The notes: generated by a model from the sequence alone, not told the origin. Counted from the first letter of the stretch, positions 52,591-62,660 are shown. The stretch is 64,000 bases of DNA from Bacteroidetes bacterium GWF2_33_38 (GCA_001769505.1 MEOF01000053.1:28499-92498), one strand, 5' to 3'. Numbers and translations: made by a program.

Positions 52591-53599
52591 TTTTCCCTAT
52601 TCGATTCCACCTAATATTATTTGAATTTTTATCCATCGAAAACCAAATAAAAGAAATGGTTCCAATAATGTGGTTTTCAGGCAAAAAGCCCCAATTGCGT
52701 GAATCTTTTGAATTGTCTCTACTATCGTCGATTACAAAATAATAATTCATTTGAAATGTGTATGAATTTGTTTCAATACCGTTAATTATAATTTTGTTGT
52801 TTTCGATATTAAGCGAATTTTCCTCATATTGTTCGATTATTCTTTTGTAAAATTTAATATTTTCGAGATTTAGATTTATAGTTGTTCCTTTTTCGGGTAT
52901 TATCAATGGACCGTAAAAATCTTTGTTCCAAGTTTTTTCAGGGAAAATAGTTATGCTTTTTAAATCAAAAAAATCTTCAAGTTTTCTGATGTATTTAACA
53001 TTGGATTGCTTCGCTAAACTATCAGCGGTTGCTTGGGTTAAGAAAAAGTCATAAATTCCTTTTTCGTTTACAAGAACTCCCTCGTTAACTTCAAATTTGT
53101 CGATAAATTCTTTTGAAATAGGTAAACCGTCGGTTGTAATTCGATAAGCAAACTGAAGGGTAGCAAAAGTATCATTAGTATGATTATTGATTTGTACTTC
53201 TTTATGATAAATTTTTAGGGTATCACCTGGAAGAGCAACACATCGACTTAAACGTTTTTCTTTTTTATCAATTGGAAAGTCATTTATTTTTGGATAATTA
53301 TAAACGATAATGTCGTTGTTTTTAATTTCATCATATCCCATAATTCTCCAATATGGCAACTGAATTAATTCAAAATAAATATCATCGAAAAACGGAACGC
53401 TAAGTAAGGTAATAGGAGAGCGGGGACCTATTTTAAGCTTATTAATTACAACAAAGTCGCCAACACACAAGGTTTTTTCCATGTTAGTTTTGGTAACAGA
53501 AAACGATTGAAACATAAAAGCTCTAAAAATTAGAGCTAATATGAGTGCGATAAATATGGCTTTGAACCAAGTTTTGATTGATTGCTTTAACTTTTTCAT
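52583..53599 (-). CDS. Signal peptidase I paralogue lacking both catalytic residues
   Basis: 338 residues, one N-terminal membrane helix (FKAIFIALILALIFRAFMF). It is clearly LepB-related: MEKTLCVGDFVVINK, RCVALPGDTL, and YYFVIDDSRDNSKDSRNWG corresponding to the GDNRxxSxDSR box. The nucleophile position before Met40 is Asn39 (VTKTNMEKTL against PTSSMEKTL in the neighbour), and the general-base Lys is Ser118 (KEKRLSRC against KENYIKRC). It should therefore be unable to cleave signal peptides. The frame is intact and the gene is 26 bases downstream of the active copy, so it may form a complex with it. Confidence 0.85.
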   Translation of the reverse strand: MKKLKQSIKTWFKAIFIALILALIFRAFMFQSFSVTKTNMEKTLCVGDFVVINKLKIGPRSPITLLSVPFFDDIYFELIQLPYWRIMGYDEIKNNDIIVYNYPKINDFPIDKKEKRLSRCVALPGDTLKIYHKEVQINNHTNDTFATLQFAYRITTDGLPISKEFIDKFEVNEGVLVNEKGIYDFFLTQATADSLAKQSNVKYIRKLEDFFDLKSITIFPEKTWNKDFYGPLIIPEKGTTINLNLENIKFYKRIIEQYEENSLNIENNKIIINGIETNSYTFQMNYYFVIDDSRDNSKDSRNWGFLPENHIIGTISFIWFSMDKNSNNIRWNRIGKIM

Positions 53600-53625
53600 T
53601 CAAAAAGTCAACCTAATTGAATTTA

Positions 53626-54942
53626 TTATCCAATGTAGTTAAACATTCTACTCCATCTGATTTTATTAAACCAACTCTTGTTTTTATCTAAGGATAACCA
53701 AATAAATACTGCTTTTCCAACAACGTGGTCTTCGGGCACAAAGCCCCAAAATCGTGAGTCGGCTGAATTATGTCGATTATCTCCCATAAGCCAGTAATAG
53801 TTCATGTTAAAAGTATATTCGTTGGTTTCTTTGCCATTGATAAAAATTTTATCGCCATTTACTTTCAAATCGTTATTTTCATATATGTCGATAATTCTTC
53901 TGTAAATAGGTAAATTATTGACAGTTAGCTGAATTTTTTCGCCTCTTTTTGGCATTTTTAGAGGACCAAAATTATCTTCGTTCCAAACGTAATTTGCACT
54001 GTGAGGGAAAATGTAATCGGAGCGTAAAGTGTCTGATTTAATATTTCTTGTTATTAATTTAATGTTGGCAAAATTCTTAATTTTTTCATAATTTTCAAGC
54101 GTTAACGAAAATTGATATTCAGAATTTGACATTATTTGATAATCGGTAATATCAAGTTTTTCTAATACTTTAGGATTTATTCTGGTTCCGTCGGTTTTTA
54201 CATAATAGCTGAATTGTAAACCTTCGAATTTTTCTTGAGCTTGACCATTTATATATACTAAACCATTTTTAATCTGAAGTTCATCTCCCGGAATAGCAAC
54301 GCAACGCTTGATATAATTTTCTTTTTTATCAACTGGGCGGACAATTACATCAAAATTGCTCCAAACAAAATCGCGTCCAAATTGACGAATCAATGCGTAA
54401 TAGCTTTGGTCTTGGTGCTGAACGACAACTGTATCGCCTTCAGGAAAGTTAAATACAACACAATCGTTTCGTTCTACATCGCCAAAACCTAACAAACGTT
54501 TGTACGGCATTTTAATCCATTCTAAGTACGATTTTGTACTTTGGGTCAATGGGAGAGTGTGATGTGCAAATGGAAAAGAAATAGGAGTATTGGGTAATTT
54601 CGGTCCATAGCTAACTTTACTGACAAAAAGATAATCGCCAACTAAAAGAGTTTTCTCCATTGAAGAAGTTGGAATGGTAAATGCTTCGATAAAAAACATT
54701 CGAATAAGAGTAGCAGCAACTACAGCAAATATCAGTGCGTCAACCCATTCGATTACTTTTGTTTGTTTTTTAACTCCTTTTTTCTTCCAAAAAGCCCAAT
54801 GGACTTTTTTCGAAATGTACAAATCGTAAAATATTGGTAATCCAATTAATAGCCAATAATTTCCTATCCAAATAACCCAAAGAATAAAAATAGCGGTTGA
54901 AATTCCAAATTTCACCCATTTGTTTTTGAAAATCGTTTTCAT
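53626..54942 (-). CDS. lepB: Signal peptidase I
   Basis: 438 residues. Two to three N-terminal hydrophobic segments (FGISTAIFILWVIWIGNYW, LLIGLPIFYDLY, ALIFAVVAATLIRMFFIEAF) are followed by the catalytic Ser94 in FTIPTSSMEKTLLVGD, the general-base Lys212 in ENYIKRCVAIPGD and the box MGDNRHNSADSRFWG. It cleaves signal peptides at the outer face of the inner membrane. It is larger than E. coli LepB because of an insert between the Lys box and the GDNR box, as is usual in Bacteroidota. The inactive paralogue follows. Confidence 0.93.
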   Translation of the reverse strand: MKTIFKNKWVKFGISTAIFILWVIWIGNYWLLIGLPIFYDLYISKKVHWAFWKKKGVKKQTKVIEWVDALIFAVVAATLIRMFFIEAFTIPTSSMEKTLLVGDYLFVSKVSYGPKLPNTPISFPFAHHTLPLTQSTKSYLEWIKMPYKRLLGFGDVERNDCVVFNFPEGDTVVVQHQDQSYYALIRQFGRDFVWSNFDVIVRPVDKKENYIKRCVAIPGDELQIKNGLVYINGQAQEKFEGLQFSYYVKTDGTRINPKVLEKLDITDYQIMSNSEYQFSLTLENYEKIKNFANIKLITRNIKSDTLRSDYIFPHSANYVWNEDNFGPLKMPKRGEKIQLTVNNLPIYRRIIDIYENNDLKVNGDKIFINGKETNEYTFNMNYYWLMGDNRHNSADSRFWGFVPEDHVVGKAVFIWLSLDKNKSWFNKIRWSRMFNYIG

Positions 54943-55012
54943 TATAACAGTATTTTTTGTTTATATTACCAATTAAATACGAAAGATATAAATTTTTATT
55001 TTTTAAAAAATG

Positions 55013-55720
55013 TTAAAAATTCAAAATATCTTTCATTGTAAAAATTCCTTTTTTATTATGAATGTATTCAGCTGCTACAACAGCCCCAAAAGCCAATCCA
55101 TTTCTACTTTTTGCTTTGTGTGTAATTTCAATTATATCGTTTTCACTTTCGTAATCAACTGTATGATTTCCAAAAATTTCGCCTTTACGGATAGCGTTAA
55201 TATGAATTGAGTTTTCTTCGTTTTTTTCTAAACTCCAACTGGTTTTTCTATCTATTTCTTTAATTATATCATTTGCAATTACAATGGCTGTTCCGCTTGG
55301 AGCATCGAGTTTATGAATATGATGAGTTTCTTCAATACTGATTTCAAAATTAGATTGATTATTCATAATTTTCGCTAATTTTCGATTTATTTCGAAATAA
55401 ATATTTGCTCCAATACTATAATTTGAAGCAAATATAAACGATGATTTTTTTTCGTTGCATAAATTTTCAATTTCGGTATATTTATCTAACCAACCCGTAG
55501 TTCCAACCACAATTGGAACATTTGAATTTAAACAGGTTTTAATATTTTGGTAAGCAGTTTCTGGAGTCGAGAATTCGATAGCAACATCAATTTTATGATT
55601 TTTAATTAAGGTTATATCATCGTTTTTATCAATGATGATAGCTATCTCGTGATTTCGTTCTTTTGCAATTTTTTCAATTGCATGTCCCATTTTTCCATAA
55701 CCTATAATTGCAATTTTCAT
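55013..55720 (-). CDS. dapB: 4-hydroxy-tetrahydrodipicolinate reductase
   Basis: 235 residues. It carries out the second step of the lysine/diaminopimelate branch. N-terminal dinucleotide fold IAIIGYGKMGHAIEKIA; substrate and catalytic motif EETHHIHKLDAPSGTA; FASNYSIGANIYFEIN. The short form is typical of Bacteroidota. The lepB gene lies downstream on the same strand (about 70 bases). Confidence 0.95.
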   Translation of the reverse strand: MKIAIIGYGKMGHAIEKIAKERNHEIAIIIDKNDDITLIKNHKIDVAIEFSTPETAYQNIKTCLNSNVPIVVGTTGWLDKYTEIENLCNEKKSSFIFASNYSIGANIYFEINRKLAKIMNNQSNFEISIEETHHIHKLDAPSGTAIVIANDIIKEIDRKTSWSLEKNEENSIHINAIRKGEIFGNHTVDYESENDIIEITHKAKSRNGLAFGAVVAAEYIHNKKGIFTMKDILNF

Positions 55721-55754
55721 TCGAGTAAATCTAATTTGTACTTTATAAACAAAA

Positions 55755-55785
55755 AAAGGGAAGCAAAAAATCTTTACTTCCCTTT
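55755..55785 (-). terminator. Terminator of the infC-rpmI-rplT operon
   Basis: AAAGGGAAG pairs with CTTCCCTTT, with a T run on the minus strand, 19 bases past the rplT stop and ahead of dapB. Confidence 0.82.
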
Positions 55786-55803
55786 AATATGACTAAATAA
55801 ATA

Positions 55804-56148
55804 TTATTTAACTGCTTTAACAATAGCTTCGAACGCTTGAGGATTGTTCATAGCTAAGTCGGCTAATGTTTTTCGGTTGATTTCGATTCCATTTTTATGA
55901 ATTTTTCCCATAAAAGCAGAATACGACATTCCATGTACACGAGTTGCAGCATTTATCCTTTGAATCCATAATCCACGGAATTCTCTTTTTTTGTTTTTTC
56001 GATCTCTGTAAGCATAACTTAGGGCTTTATCGTATGCGTTTTTAGCAACTGTCCATACATTACTTCTACTACCGAAGTATCCTCTAGTTCTTTTTAAAAT
56101 CTTTTTTCTTCTAGCTCTTGCAGCTACAGCGTTTACTGATCTTGGCAT
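55804..56148 (-). CDS. rplT: Large ribosomal subunit protein bL20
   Basis: 114 residues, full length. Starts [26 protein letters not shown] and contains [16 protein letters not shown] (here [19 protein letters not shown]) sequence. Binds 23S rRNA early in assembly and, in many bacteria, represses its own operon. Last gene of the infC-rpmI-rplT set. Confidence 0.98.
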   Translation of the reverse strand: MPRSVNAVAARARRKKILKRTRGYFGSRSNVWTVAKNAYDKALSYAYRDRKNKKREFRGLWIQRINAATRVHGMSYSAFMGKIHKNGIEINRKTLADLAMNNPQAFEAIVKAVK

Positions 56149-56224
56149 AATTTTTTGTTTTATGAATGGTTAGCGTTCGTCTTTGACGAATCTTTCAGCT
56201 AATTCACTCTGGTTATTTACTCTT

Positions 56225-56422
56225 TTATTTTAATCCTAATAAAAATTTAATATTGTTCTCATCTGCTTTAGAAACTAAGGCTGTGTGATTTAAGTTTCTT
56301 TTTTGCTTAGTTGTTTTTTTAGTCAAAATATGACTTTTATAAGCATGCTTTCTTTTAATTTTTCCTGTTCCGGTAAGAGCGAATCTTTTTTTGGCACCGG
56401 AATTAGTTTTCATTTTTGGCAT
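56225..56422 (-). CDS. rpmI: Large ribosomal subunit protein bL35
   Basis: 65 residues: [20 protein letters not shown] then [20 protein letters not shown], the standard bL35 sequence. It lies between infC (23-base gap) and rplT (76-base gap). Confidence 0.98.
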   Translation of the reverse strand: MPKMKTNSGAKKRFALTGTGKIKRKHAYKSHILTKKTTKQKRNLNHTALVSKADENNIKFLLGLK

Positions 56423-56445
56423 TGTACGTTTGTTTTATAATTAAA

Positions 56446-57018
56446 TTAATTCTTTTTTGCTTTTATAGGCGTAAGAAATATTATCATTCGTTTTCCTTCT
56501 AATTTAGGCGATTGATCTAATTTTCCATATTCTTCTAAATCTGCTGAAAATTTTTCTAAAATTTCTAAACCTTGTTCTTTATAAATAATTGATCTTCCTT
56601 TAAAAAATACATAAGCTTTAACTTTTGAACCTTCTTCTAAAAACTTAATTGCATGTTTTAGTTTAAAGTTATAATCATGTTCGTCGGTATTTGGCCCGAA
56701 TCGTATCTCTTTGACAACGATTTTTGTTGCTTTTGCTTTTTGCTCTTTTTGTTTCTTTTTTAGTTGATACAAGAACTTTTGATAATCAACAATCTTACAC
56801 ACAGGAGGCTCAGCCGTCGGAGAAATTTCCACTAAATCAAGTACTAAATCTTCTGCCATTTTCAGTGCTTCTTGTACTGAAACAATTGCAGGATTTTCGA
56901 TATTATCTCCTACTAAACGAACAAATTTTGCAGTTATACGCTCATTGATTCTGTGTTGATCTTTAGATTCAACCGGCTTATTATAATTGCCTCTTCTATT
57001 AAATGTTTGAACAGCTAT
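56446..57018 (-). CDS. infC: Translation initiation factor IF-3, starting at ATA
   Basis: 190 residues when started at ATA 57018, eight bases after a strong AGGAGG. The first in-frame ATG (56859) would remove 53 residues, including the conserved [19 protein letters not shown] of the N-domain. The rest is normal IF-3: [54 protein letters not shown]-3 itself rejects non-canonical start codons, and in E. coli infC starts with AUU for self-control, so ATA here is a parallel. thrS lies 30 bases upstream. Confidence 0.9.
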   Translation of the reverse strand: MAVQTFNRRGNYNKPVESKDQHRINERITAKFVRLVGDNIENPAIVSVQEALKMAEDLVLDLVEISPTAEPPVCKIVDYQKFLYQLKKKQKEQKAKATKIVVKEIRFGPNTDEHDYNFKLKHAIKFLEEGSKVKAYVFFKGRSIIYKEQGLEILEKFSADLEEYGKLDQSPKLEGKRMIIFLTPIKAKKN

Positions 57019-57026
57019 TGTTTGAT

Positions 57027-57032
57027 CCTCCT
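57027..57032 (-). promoter_or_regulatory. Shine-Dalgarno site deciding the infC start
   Basis: The minus strand reads AGGAGG, eight bases ahead of ATA GCT GTT. A full SD is rare in this window and marks the non-ATG start. Confidence 0.85.
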
Positions 57033-57048
57033 AAATTTAGTTAAACAA

Positions 57049-58995
57049 TTAAATATTTATATTTTCTAATTCTCTTTTTACTTCTTCGTTTAAGAAAGTC
57101 ACAAACTCTTCAACAGTCATACTTCCTTTGTCTCCTTCACCTTGTCTTCGAACCGAAATAGTTCCAGTTTCTTCCTCTTTTTCACCAACAATCAATAAAT
57201 AAGGAATTCTTTTTAACTCGTTATCTCTGATTTTTCGACCTATCTTTTCGCTCCTATCGTCAACGAAGCTGCGAATATCGTAATTATTTAGCAAATTTAA
57301 AACTTTTTTTGCATAATCGTCATATTTTTCGCTGATTGTCATTACAACTGCTTGGTCGGGAGTTAGCCAAAGAGGAAATTTTCCGGCGGTATGTTCAATC
57401 AAAACTGCTACGAAACGTTCCATTGAGCCGAAAGGAGCTCTGTGAATCATTACTGGACGGTGTTTTTGATTGTCTGCTCCAACGTATTCTAATTCAAATC
57501 GTTCAGGTAAATTATAATCAACTTGAATTGTTCCTAATTGCCATTTTCTACCTAAGGCATCTTTTACCATAAAGTCAAGTTTAGGTCCGTAGAATGCAGC
57601 TTCACCAGTTTCAACGACAAAGTCTAATCCTTTTTCGGAAACAGCTTCAATAATTGCATCTTCGGCTTTTTTCCAATTTTCGTCGCTTCCAATATATTTT
57701 TCAGTATTGTTTGGGTCTCTAAGTGAAACTTGAGTTGTGAAATTTTTGAAATCTAAGGTTTTGAATATATATAAAATTATATCAATAACTTTTTTGAATT
57801 CGTCTTTCAATTGGTCGGGTGTACAGAAAATATGTGCATCGTCTTGTGTAAATCCACGAACTCTTGTAAGCCCATGCAATTCGCCACTTTGCTCATAACG
57901 GTAAACGGTCCCAAATTCAGCATAACGTAAGGGTAATTCTTTATATGAATGAGGTTTATCTTTGTATATTTCGCAGTGGTGAGGGCAATTCATAGGTTTT
58001 AATAAAAACTCTTCGCCTTCAGCTGGAGTAGTTATTGGTTGAAAAGAATCTTTTCCATATTTTGCATAATGTCCTGATGTAACATATAATTCTTTTTGTC
58101 CAATATGTGGAGTAACAACTTGCTGATAACCATATTGTTTTTGAACCTTTTTTAAGAAATTTTCGAGTCTTTCTCTCAACATTGCTCCCTTTGGTAACCA
58201 AAGAGGTAATCCCATTCCAACTTTAGCAGAGAATGTAAACAGTTCAAGTTCTTTTCCTATTTTTCGATGGTCACGTTTTTTAGCTTCTTCTAGAAAAACA
58301 AGATATTCGTCTAGCAAATTTTGTTTAGGGAAAGTAATTCCGTAAATACGAGTAAGTTGTTTTCTTCTTTCATCGCCTCGCCAATATGCTCCGGCTACAC
58401 TTAATAATTTAACGGCTTTTATTGAACTTGTGTCGGGGAGGTGAGGTCCTCGACATAAATCAGTAAAATTACCTTGTTTGTACAAGGTAATTGTTCCATC
58501 TTCTAATTCGCTGATTAGTTCGGTTTTATAGTTTTCGTTCTTTTTTCCAAAATAAGTCAACGCTTCTTCTTTAGAAATATCTTCGCGGATATAATCGAAT
58601 TTTTGTGATGCCAAATCTTTCATTTTCTTCTCGATAGCAGGAAGCTCGGTCTCAGAAATGGTTTTATCGCCAAAATCTACATCATAATAAAATCCACTTT
58701 CAATTGCGGGACCAATACCAAATTTTACTTGAGGATATAACTCTTGTAAGGCTTGTGCTAATAGATGAGCTGACGAATGCCAAAAAGCATGTTTCCCTTC
58801 TTCGTTTTCCCATTTGTGCAAAACAATAGATGCGTCAGAATGGATAGGTCTGGACAAATCCCACAAATCGCCATTTACTGAAATTGACAATACATTTCGA
58901 GCCAAACCTTCGCTGATGCTCTTTGCTATATCAAGACCTGTAGTTCCTTTGTCATATTCTCTGACAGAACCGTCGGGTAATGTAATTTTAATCAT
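57049..58995 (-). CDS. thrS: Threonyl-tRNA synthetase
   Basis: 648 residues, full length. TGS domain at 1-62 ([20 protein letters not shown]), SAD editing domain with [16 protein letters not shown] (HxxxH) and the later Cys/His pair, class II core with [52 protein letters not shown] motif 2 (in parts) and motif 3 [20 protein letters not shown], then the anticodon-binding domain. First gene of the thrS-infC-rpmI-rplT unit. Confidence 0.97.
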   Translation of the reverse strand: MIKITLPDGSVREYDKGTTGLDIAKSISEGLARNVLSISVNGDLWDLSRPIHSDASIVLHKWENEEGKHAFWHSSAHLLAQALQELYPQVKFGIGPAIESGFYYDVDFGDKTISETELPAIEKKMKDLASQKFDYIREDISKEEALTYFGKKNENYKTELISELEDGTITLYKQGNFTDLCRGPHLPDTSSIKAVKLLSVAGAYWRGDERRKQLTRIYGITFPKQNLLDEYLVFLEEAKKRDHRKIGKELELFTFSAKVGMGLPLWLPKGAMLRERLENFLKKVQKQYGYQQVVTPHIGQKELYVTSGHYAKYGKDSFQPITTPAEGEEFLLKPMNCPHHCEIYKDKPHSYKELPLRYAEFGTVYRYEQSGELHGLTRVRGFTQDDAHIFCTPDQLKDEFKKVIDIILYIFKTLDFKNFTTQVSLRDPNNTEKYIGSDENWKKAEDAIIEAVSEKGLDFVVETGEAAFYGPKLDFMVKDALGRKWQLGTIQVDYNLPERFELEYVGADNQKHRPVMIHRAPFGSMERFVAVLIEHTAGKFPLWLTPDQAVVMTISEKYDDYAKKVLNLLNNYDIRSFVDDRSEKIGRKIRDNELKRIPYLLIVGEKEEETGTISVRRQGEGDKGSMTVEEFVTFLNEEVKRELENINI

Positions 58996-59020
58996 TTTTA
59001 TTTTTTATATAAATAGTTTG

Positions 59021-59028
59021 CAAAGGTA
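59021..59028 (-). promoter_or_regulatory. -7 element of thrS
   Basis: The minus strand reads TACCTTTG, 25 bases ahead of the thrS ATG. No clear -33 partner. Confidence 0.6.
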
Positions 59029-59185
59029 ATGTTTTTAGATAAAATATTGACGTTTTCATTCAATAAAATTTAGAACTTTATAAATACAATTTTTACTGAA
59101 AAATTTCATGTAAAATATTTGTATTTTTATTTAATCTAAATTTAATTTGCATTAATTTAACTTAATTACGATAAGATTTATAGGT

Positions 59186-59923
59186 ATGATTAAATATATT
59201 TTAATAGCTGTAATAGTTCTAAATTTAGCTTCTTGTAGCATTTTTAGAAGCACAAAAAATGAAGTTCAACAAAACGAAACCATTGAAATTTCAAATGAAA
59301 AATCAGATTTTTTAGCTGAAATGTCATTCATTAAAGGAAAAAGTTTTAATAATCCAACTTTTGTTGTTTGGCTCGAAGATTTGAATGGCAACTACATAAA
59401 AACCATATATATTACCAAATCTTACGCAAGTGCAACTTTTAAACACGCAGCACTTTCTGATACAACTTGGAGCGATAAAGCTGGACAATCAATAAAACCA
59501 TCGGCTTTGCCTTATTGGACGCACAAAAAAGGAAAATTGAAAGACGGAAATTTAGTTCCAACACAAGCAAGTCCGTTTGTTGATGCATTTTCGGGAGCAA
59601 CACCAAAATCAAATTTTACAATCAAATCGAATATTGGAAACAATAACGAAATGTTTAATTTATTGGTTGAAGTTAACCAAACTTGGGACTGGAACGAGTT
59701 TTGGACAAATGCGAAATATCCTGAAAGTAAAAATTACAAATATTCGGCACAACCATCTTTGATTTATTCAGCTCGTATTTCAAAAGAAGAAGCTGAAATA
59801 TATTTAAATCCTGTTGGTCACGGCGATGCAAAAGGCGAAACAGGAAAACTTTTTACCGATATTTCTACTTTAACAAGTGCGAAGGAAATTTTTGAAAAAA
59901 TTATTGTTAGAATTCAGAAGTAA
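59186..59923 (+). CDS. Lipoprotein, DUF2271-like
   Basis: 245 residues with a lipobox (LIAVIVLNLASCSIFR). The mature part has NPTFVVWLEDLNGNYIKTIYITKS and FVDAFSGATPKSNFTIKSN, then NLLVEVNQTWDWNEFW, resembling the DUF2271 family, whose members often occur near flavin-linked membrane proteins. Function unknown. It is followed by a TonB-dependent receptor 112 bases later. The family assignment is tentative. Confidence 0.65.
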   Translation: MIKYILIAVIVLNLASCSIFRSTKNEVQQNETIEISNEKSDFLAEMSFIKGKSFNNPTFVVWLEDLNGNYIKTIYITKSYASATFKHAALSDTTWSDKAGQSIKPSALPYWTHKKGKLKDGNLVPTQASPFVDAFSGATPKSNFTIKSNIGNNNEMFNLLVEVNQTWDWNEFWTNAKYPESKNYKYSAQPSLIYSARISKEEAEIYLNPVGHGDAKGETGKLFTDISTLTSAKEIFEKIIVRIQK

Positions 59924-59932
59924 GAATGGGGA

Positions 59933-59956
59933 AATGTGATAATTTGCTAATGTGCT
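59933..59956 (+). repeat. Three tandem 8-bp units related to AATGTGCT
   Basis: AATGTGAT, AATTTGCT and AATGTGCT in direct succession; the same unit as at 16912-16947. Confidence 0.6.
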
Positions 59957-60000
59957 AATTGTTATTCCAACTTTTGCCTTTAACCTTTTTACTTTATGGA

Positions 60001-60027
60001 CTTTACAAACTTTACAAACTTTACAAA
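60001..60027 (+). repeat. Three exact tandem 9-bp units (CTTTACAAA)
   Basis: CTTTACAAA occurs three times without interruption, ending eight bases before the receptor start. The complementary word TTTGTAAAG occurs at 15153-15161, and a near copy (CTTGTAAAG) at 15170-15178. Confidence 0.8.
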
Positions 60028-60035
60028 CTAAAAAA

Positions 60036-62408
60036 ATGAAAAAATACACATTATATATATTACTAATTTTTGCAACGAATTTTTCGTTTTCGCAAAATGG
60101 TAAAATAAAAGGAAAAATTAGCGATGAAGCTACAAATGAACCAATTGCATTTGCAAATGTTGTAATAAAAGGAACAAATATTGGAACAACAAGCGATTTA
60201 GATGGAAATTTTATAATTACTGGATTAAATCAATCGTATATTCAACTTCAAGCATCGTTTATTGGTTACGAAACTGGAATAAGTCAAGATGTTTTTGTTT
60301 CAAATGTTAAAACTGAATTTATTGAAATAAAGTTAAAAAACTCGCAATTAACTATTTCAGAAGTAGTTGTGAAAGCAAATCCATTTCAAAAAAAGGAAGA
60401 AGCTCCAATTGCAATGCAAAAAATTGGAATTAAAGAAATTGAAAGCAATCCTGGAAGTAATCGTGATATTTCGCGTGTAATTCAATCTTTTCCTGGAGTT
60501 GGCTCTACACCTGCATTTCGTAACGATATTATTATTCGTGGTGGTGGACCAAGCGAAAATCGTTTTTATTTAGATGATGTTGAGATTCCGGTTTTAAATC
60601 ACTTTTCAACACAAGGAGCTTCTGGTGGTCCAGTTGGAATTATAAATGCCGATTTTATAAGTTCAGTGAATTTTTATGCTGGTTCGTTTCCTGCTTCCAA
60701 AAATAATTCTTTGAGTGGAGTTTTCGAATTTTATCAAAAAGAAGGAAATAAAGAAAAATTGAAATTTCGTGGAAGTATTGGTGCAAGCGAAACATCGGCA
60801 ACTTTTGATGGTCCAATTGGTAAAAAAACAAGCTATGTTTTTTCGGTTCGCCGTTCCTATTTGCAATTTTTATTTCAAGCAATTGGTTTGCCATTTTTGC
60901 CAACTTTCAACGATTATCAATTCAAATTAAAAACTCGAATTAACGATAAAAATGAAATTTCGGTTATCAGTTTGGGTTCTTTGGATAATTTAACGTTGAA
61001 TACTGGAATTAAAAACCCAACAGAAAGTCAACAATATCAATTGAGCCAAATTCCGGTAAATAATCAATGGAGTTACACATTTGGCGTGGTTTACAAGCAT
61101 TTTAGCAAAAACGGTTATCAAACTTTAGTTTTGAGTAGAAATATGCTAAATAATGTTTTTTATAAATATCCTGATAATGACGAAACTCGTGCAAAAATAT
61201 TTGATTATAAATCAGTTGAGCAAGAAAATAAAATTAGATTTGAAAACACATCTCGTTTAAACGGATATAAAATTTCGTACGGATTAAGCTCTGAATTTGC
61301 AAATTATTTTAACGAAACCAAGCAAATGGTTTATTTTAACAATATTTCGCAAGAATTCAAATATAAATCGGATTTGAATTTAATGAAATACGGAGTTTTT
61401 GGACAAGTTTCAAAAGCTGTGATGGACAACAGATTATCGATGTCGTTTGGTTTGCGTAGCGATGCAAGTAATTTTTCGAGTTCAACAAATAATTTGTTAG
61501 AACAAATTTCGCCACGACTTTCGGCTTCGTTTTCGATAACCGAAAAATTATCGTTAAACGCAGGAGTTGGAAGGTTTTACCAACTTCCAGCTTACACAAC
61601 TTTAGGTTACCGTGATATAAATAATGTTTTGGTAAATCAAAATGTAAAATATATTGGTGCTGACCATTTTAACTTGGGTTTTGAAGAAAAATATAATGAA
61701 AATGTAATTTTTTCAGTTGAAGGTTTTTATAAAAACTATTTCCAATATCCTATTGATTTATTTTCGGGTTCGAGTTTGGCAAATTCTGGTGCTGGTTATA
61801 GCTCTGTGGCTGGTGCAACTGCCGTAAATTCGTCAGGAAAAGGAAAAGCGGTTGGTTTTGAAGTTTTGAACAGAATTAAAACAAATACGTTTACTTTTAT
61901 TGCATCATATACTTTTGTAAGAAGTTTATTTACAGATGTTAACGGAAAAGAAGTTCCATCGTCTTGGGATAGCAAACATTTATTAACCATCACGGCAAGT
62001 AAAGAATTCAAAAAAGGAATTTCGTTTGGTTTAAAATGGAGATTTGTAGGCGGATTGCCTTACACACCATACGATTTAGAAACCTCGGCTTACGTTGCGG
62101 CGTGGGATGTGAAAGGCGAACCTTATTTAGATTTTTCGAAATTAAATGCTGAACGATTTAAATCATTTCATCAATTAGATTTACGTTTTGATAAAAAATA
62201 TTTTTTCAAAAAATGGAATTTAATGTTTTATATCGACATTCAAAATGCTTATAATTTCCAAAATAAAACACAAGATTATATTATTAGAGAAATGAATGCT
62301 GACGGAACTTACAAAACAACCGATGGCGGTACAAAATATGTTTTAAAAAGCATCGAAAATGTGAGCGGAACAGTTTTACCAACGTTGGGAATTATGATTG
62401 AATTTTAA
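60036..62408 (+). CDS. TonB-dependent receptor with carboxypeptidase-regulatory-like N-domain
   Basis: 790 residues from the ATG at 60036, which directly precedes the signal peptide (YTLYILLIFATNFSFSQ); the open frame further upstream includes tandem repeats and is rejected. Residues about 25-105 form the CarboxypepD_reg-like domain (KGKISDEATNEPIAFANVVIKG). The plug has GVGSTPAFRNDIIIRGGGPSENRFYLDDVEIP, and the barrel ends VLPTLGIMIEF. The substrate is unknown. It probably forms a unit with the upstream DUF2271-like lipoprotein. No SusD partner is present. Confidence 0.9.
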   Translation: MKKYTLYILLIFATNFSFSQNGKIKGKISDEATNEPIAFANVVIKGTNIGTTSDLDGNFIITGLNQSYIQLQASFIGYETGISQDVFVSNVKTEFIEIKLKNSQLTISEVVVKANPFQKKEEAPIAMQKIGIKEIESNPGSNRDISRVIQSFPGVGSTPAFRNDIIIRGGGPSENRFYLDDVEIPVLNHFSTQGASGGPVGIINADFISSVNFYAGSFPASKNNSLSGVFEFYQKEGNKEKLKFRGSIGASETSATFDGPIGKKTSYVFSVRRSYLQFLFQAIGLPFLPTFNDYQFKLKTRINDKNEISVISLGSLDNLTLNTGIKNPTESQQYQLSQIPVNNQWSYTFGVVYKHFSKNGYQTLVLSRNMLNNVFYKYPDNDETRAKIFDYKSVEQENKIRFENTSRLNGYKISYGLSSEFANYFNETKQMVYFNNISQEFKYKSDLNLMKYGVFGQVSKAVMDNRLSMSFGLRSDASNFSSSTNNLLEQISPRLSASFSITEKLSLNAGVGRFYQLPAYTTLGYRDINNVLVNQNVKYIGADHFNLGFEEKYNENVIFSVEGFYKNYFQYPIDLFSGSSLANSGAGYSSVAGATAVNSSGKGKAVGFEVLNRIKTNTFTFIASYTFVRSLFTDVNGKEVPSSWDSKHLLTITASKEFKKGISFGLKWRFVGGLPYTPYDLETSAYVAAWDVKGEPYLDFSKLNAERFKSFHQLDLRFDKKYFFKKWNLMFYIDIQNAYNFQNKTQDYIIREMNADGTYKTTDGGTKYVLKSIENVSGTVLPTLGIMIEF

Positions 62409-62418
62409 GCATAAAAAA

Positions 62419-62440
62419 AGCCTCGAATTTTCGAGGCTTA
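62419..62440. terminator. Terminator between the receptor and cspA genes
   Basis: The perfect stem AAGCCTCGAA / TTCGAGGCTT around TT lies between the two convergent genes, with A residues on the left and a weaker AAAATTTT on the right. Confidence 0.85.
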
Positions 62441-62468
62441 AAATTTTAAATGTTGATAATATTCAAAA

Positions 62469-62660
62469 TTATACTTTTTTAACATTTACTGCATTTAATC
62501 CTTTTTTTCCTTCTTGCAACTCAAAAGTTACTTCATCATTTTCTCTTACTCTGTCTTTCAAGCCAGATGAATGTACGAAATATTCTTTTTCTGAATTTGC
62601 ATCTTTAATAAAACCAAATCCTTTTTCTTCGTTGAAGAATTTTACTGTTCCTTTGTTCAT
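62469..62660 (-). CDS. Cold-shock domain protein
   Basis: 63 residues, a single CSD: MNKGTVKFFNEEKGFGFIKD and EYFVHSSGLKDRVRENDEV with the RNP1 (KGFGFI) and RNP2 (YFVHSS) RNA-binding motifs. Binds single-stranded RNA or DNA. Monocistronic. Confidence 0.96.
   Translation of the reverse strand: MNKGTVKFFNEEKGFGFIKDANSEKEYFVHSSGLKDRVRENDEVTFELQEGKKGLNAVNVKKV

Noticed and set aside
59952..60035. Extended N-terminus of the TonB receptor starting at 59952
   Set aside because: The extension is translated from tandem repeats (LQTLQTLQT) and would bury the signal peptide; the ATG at 60036 gives a normal start.
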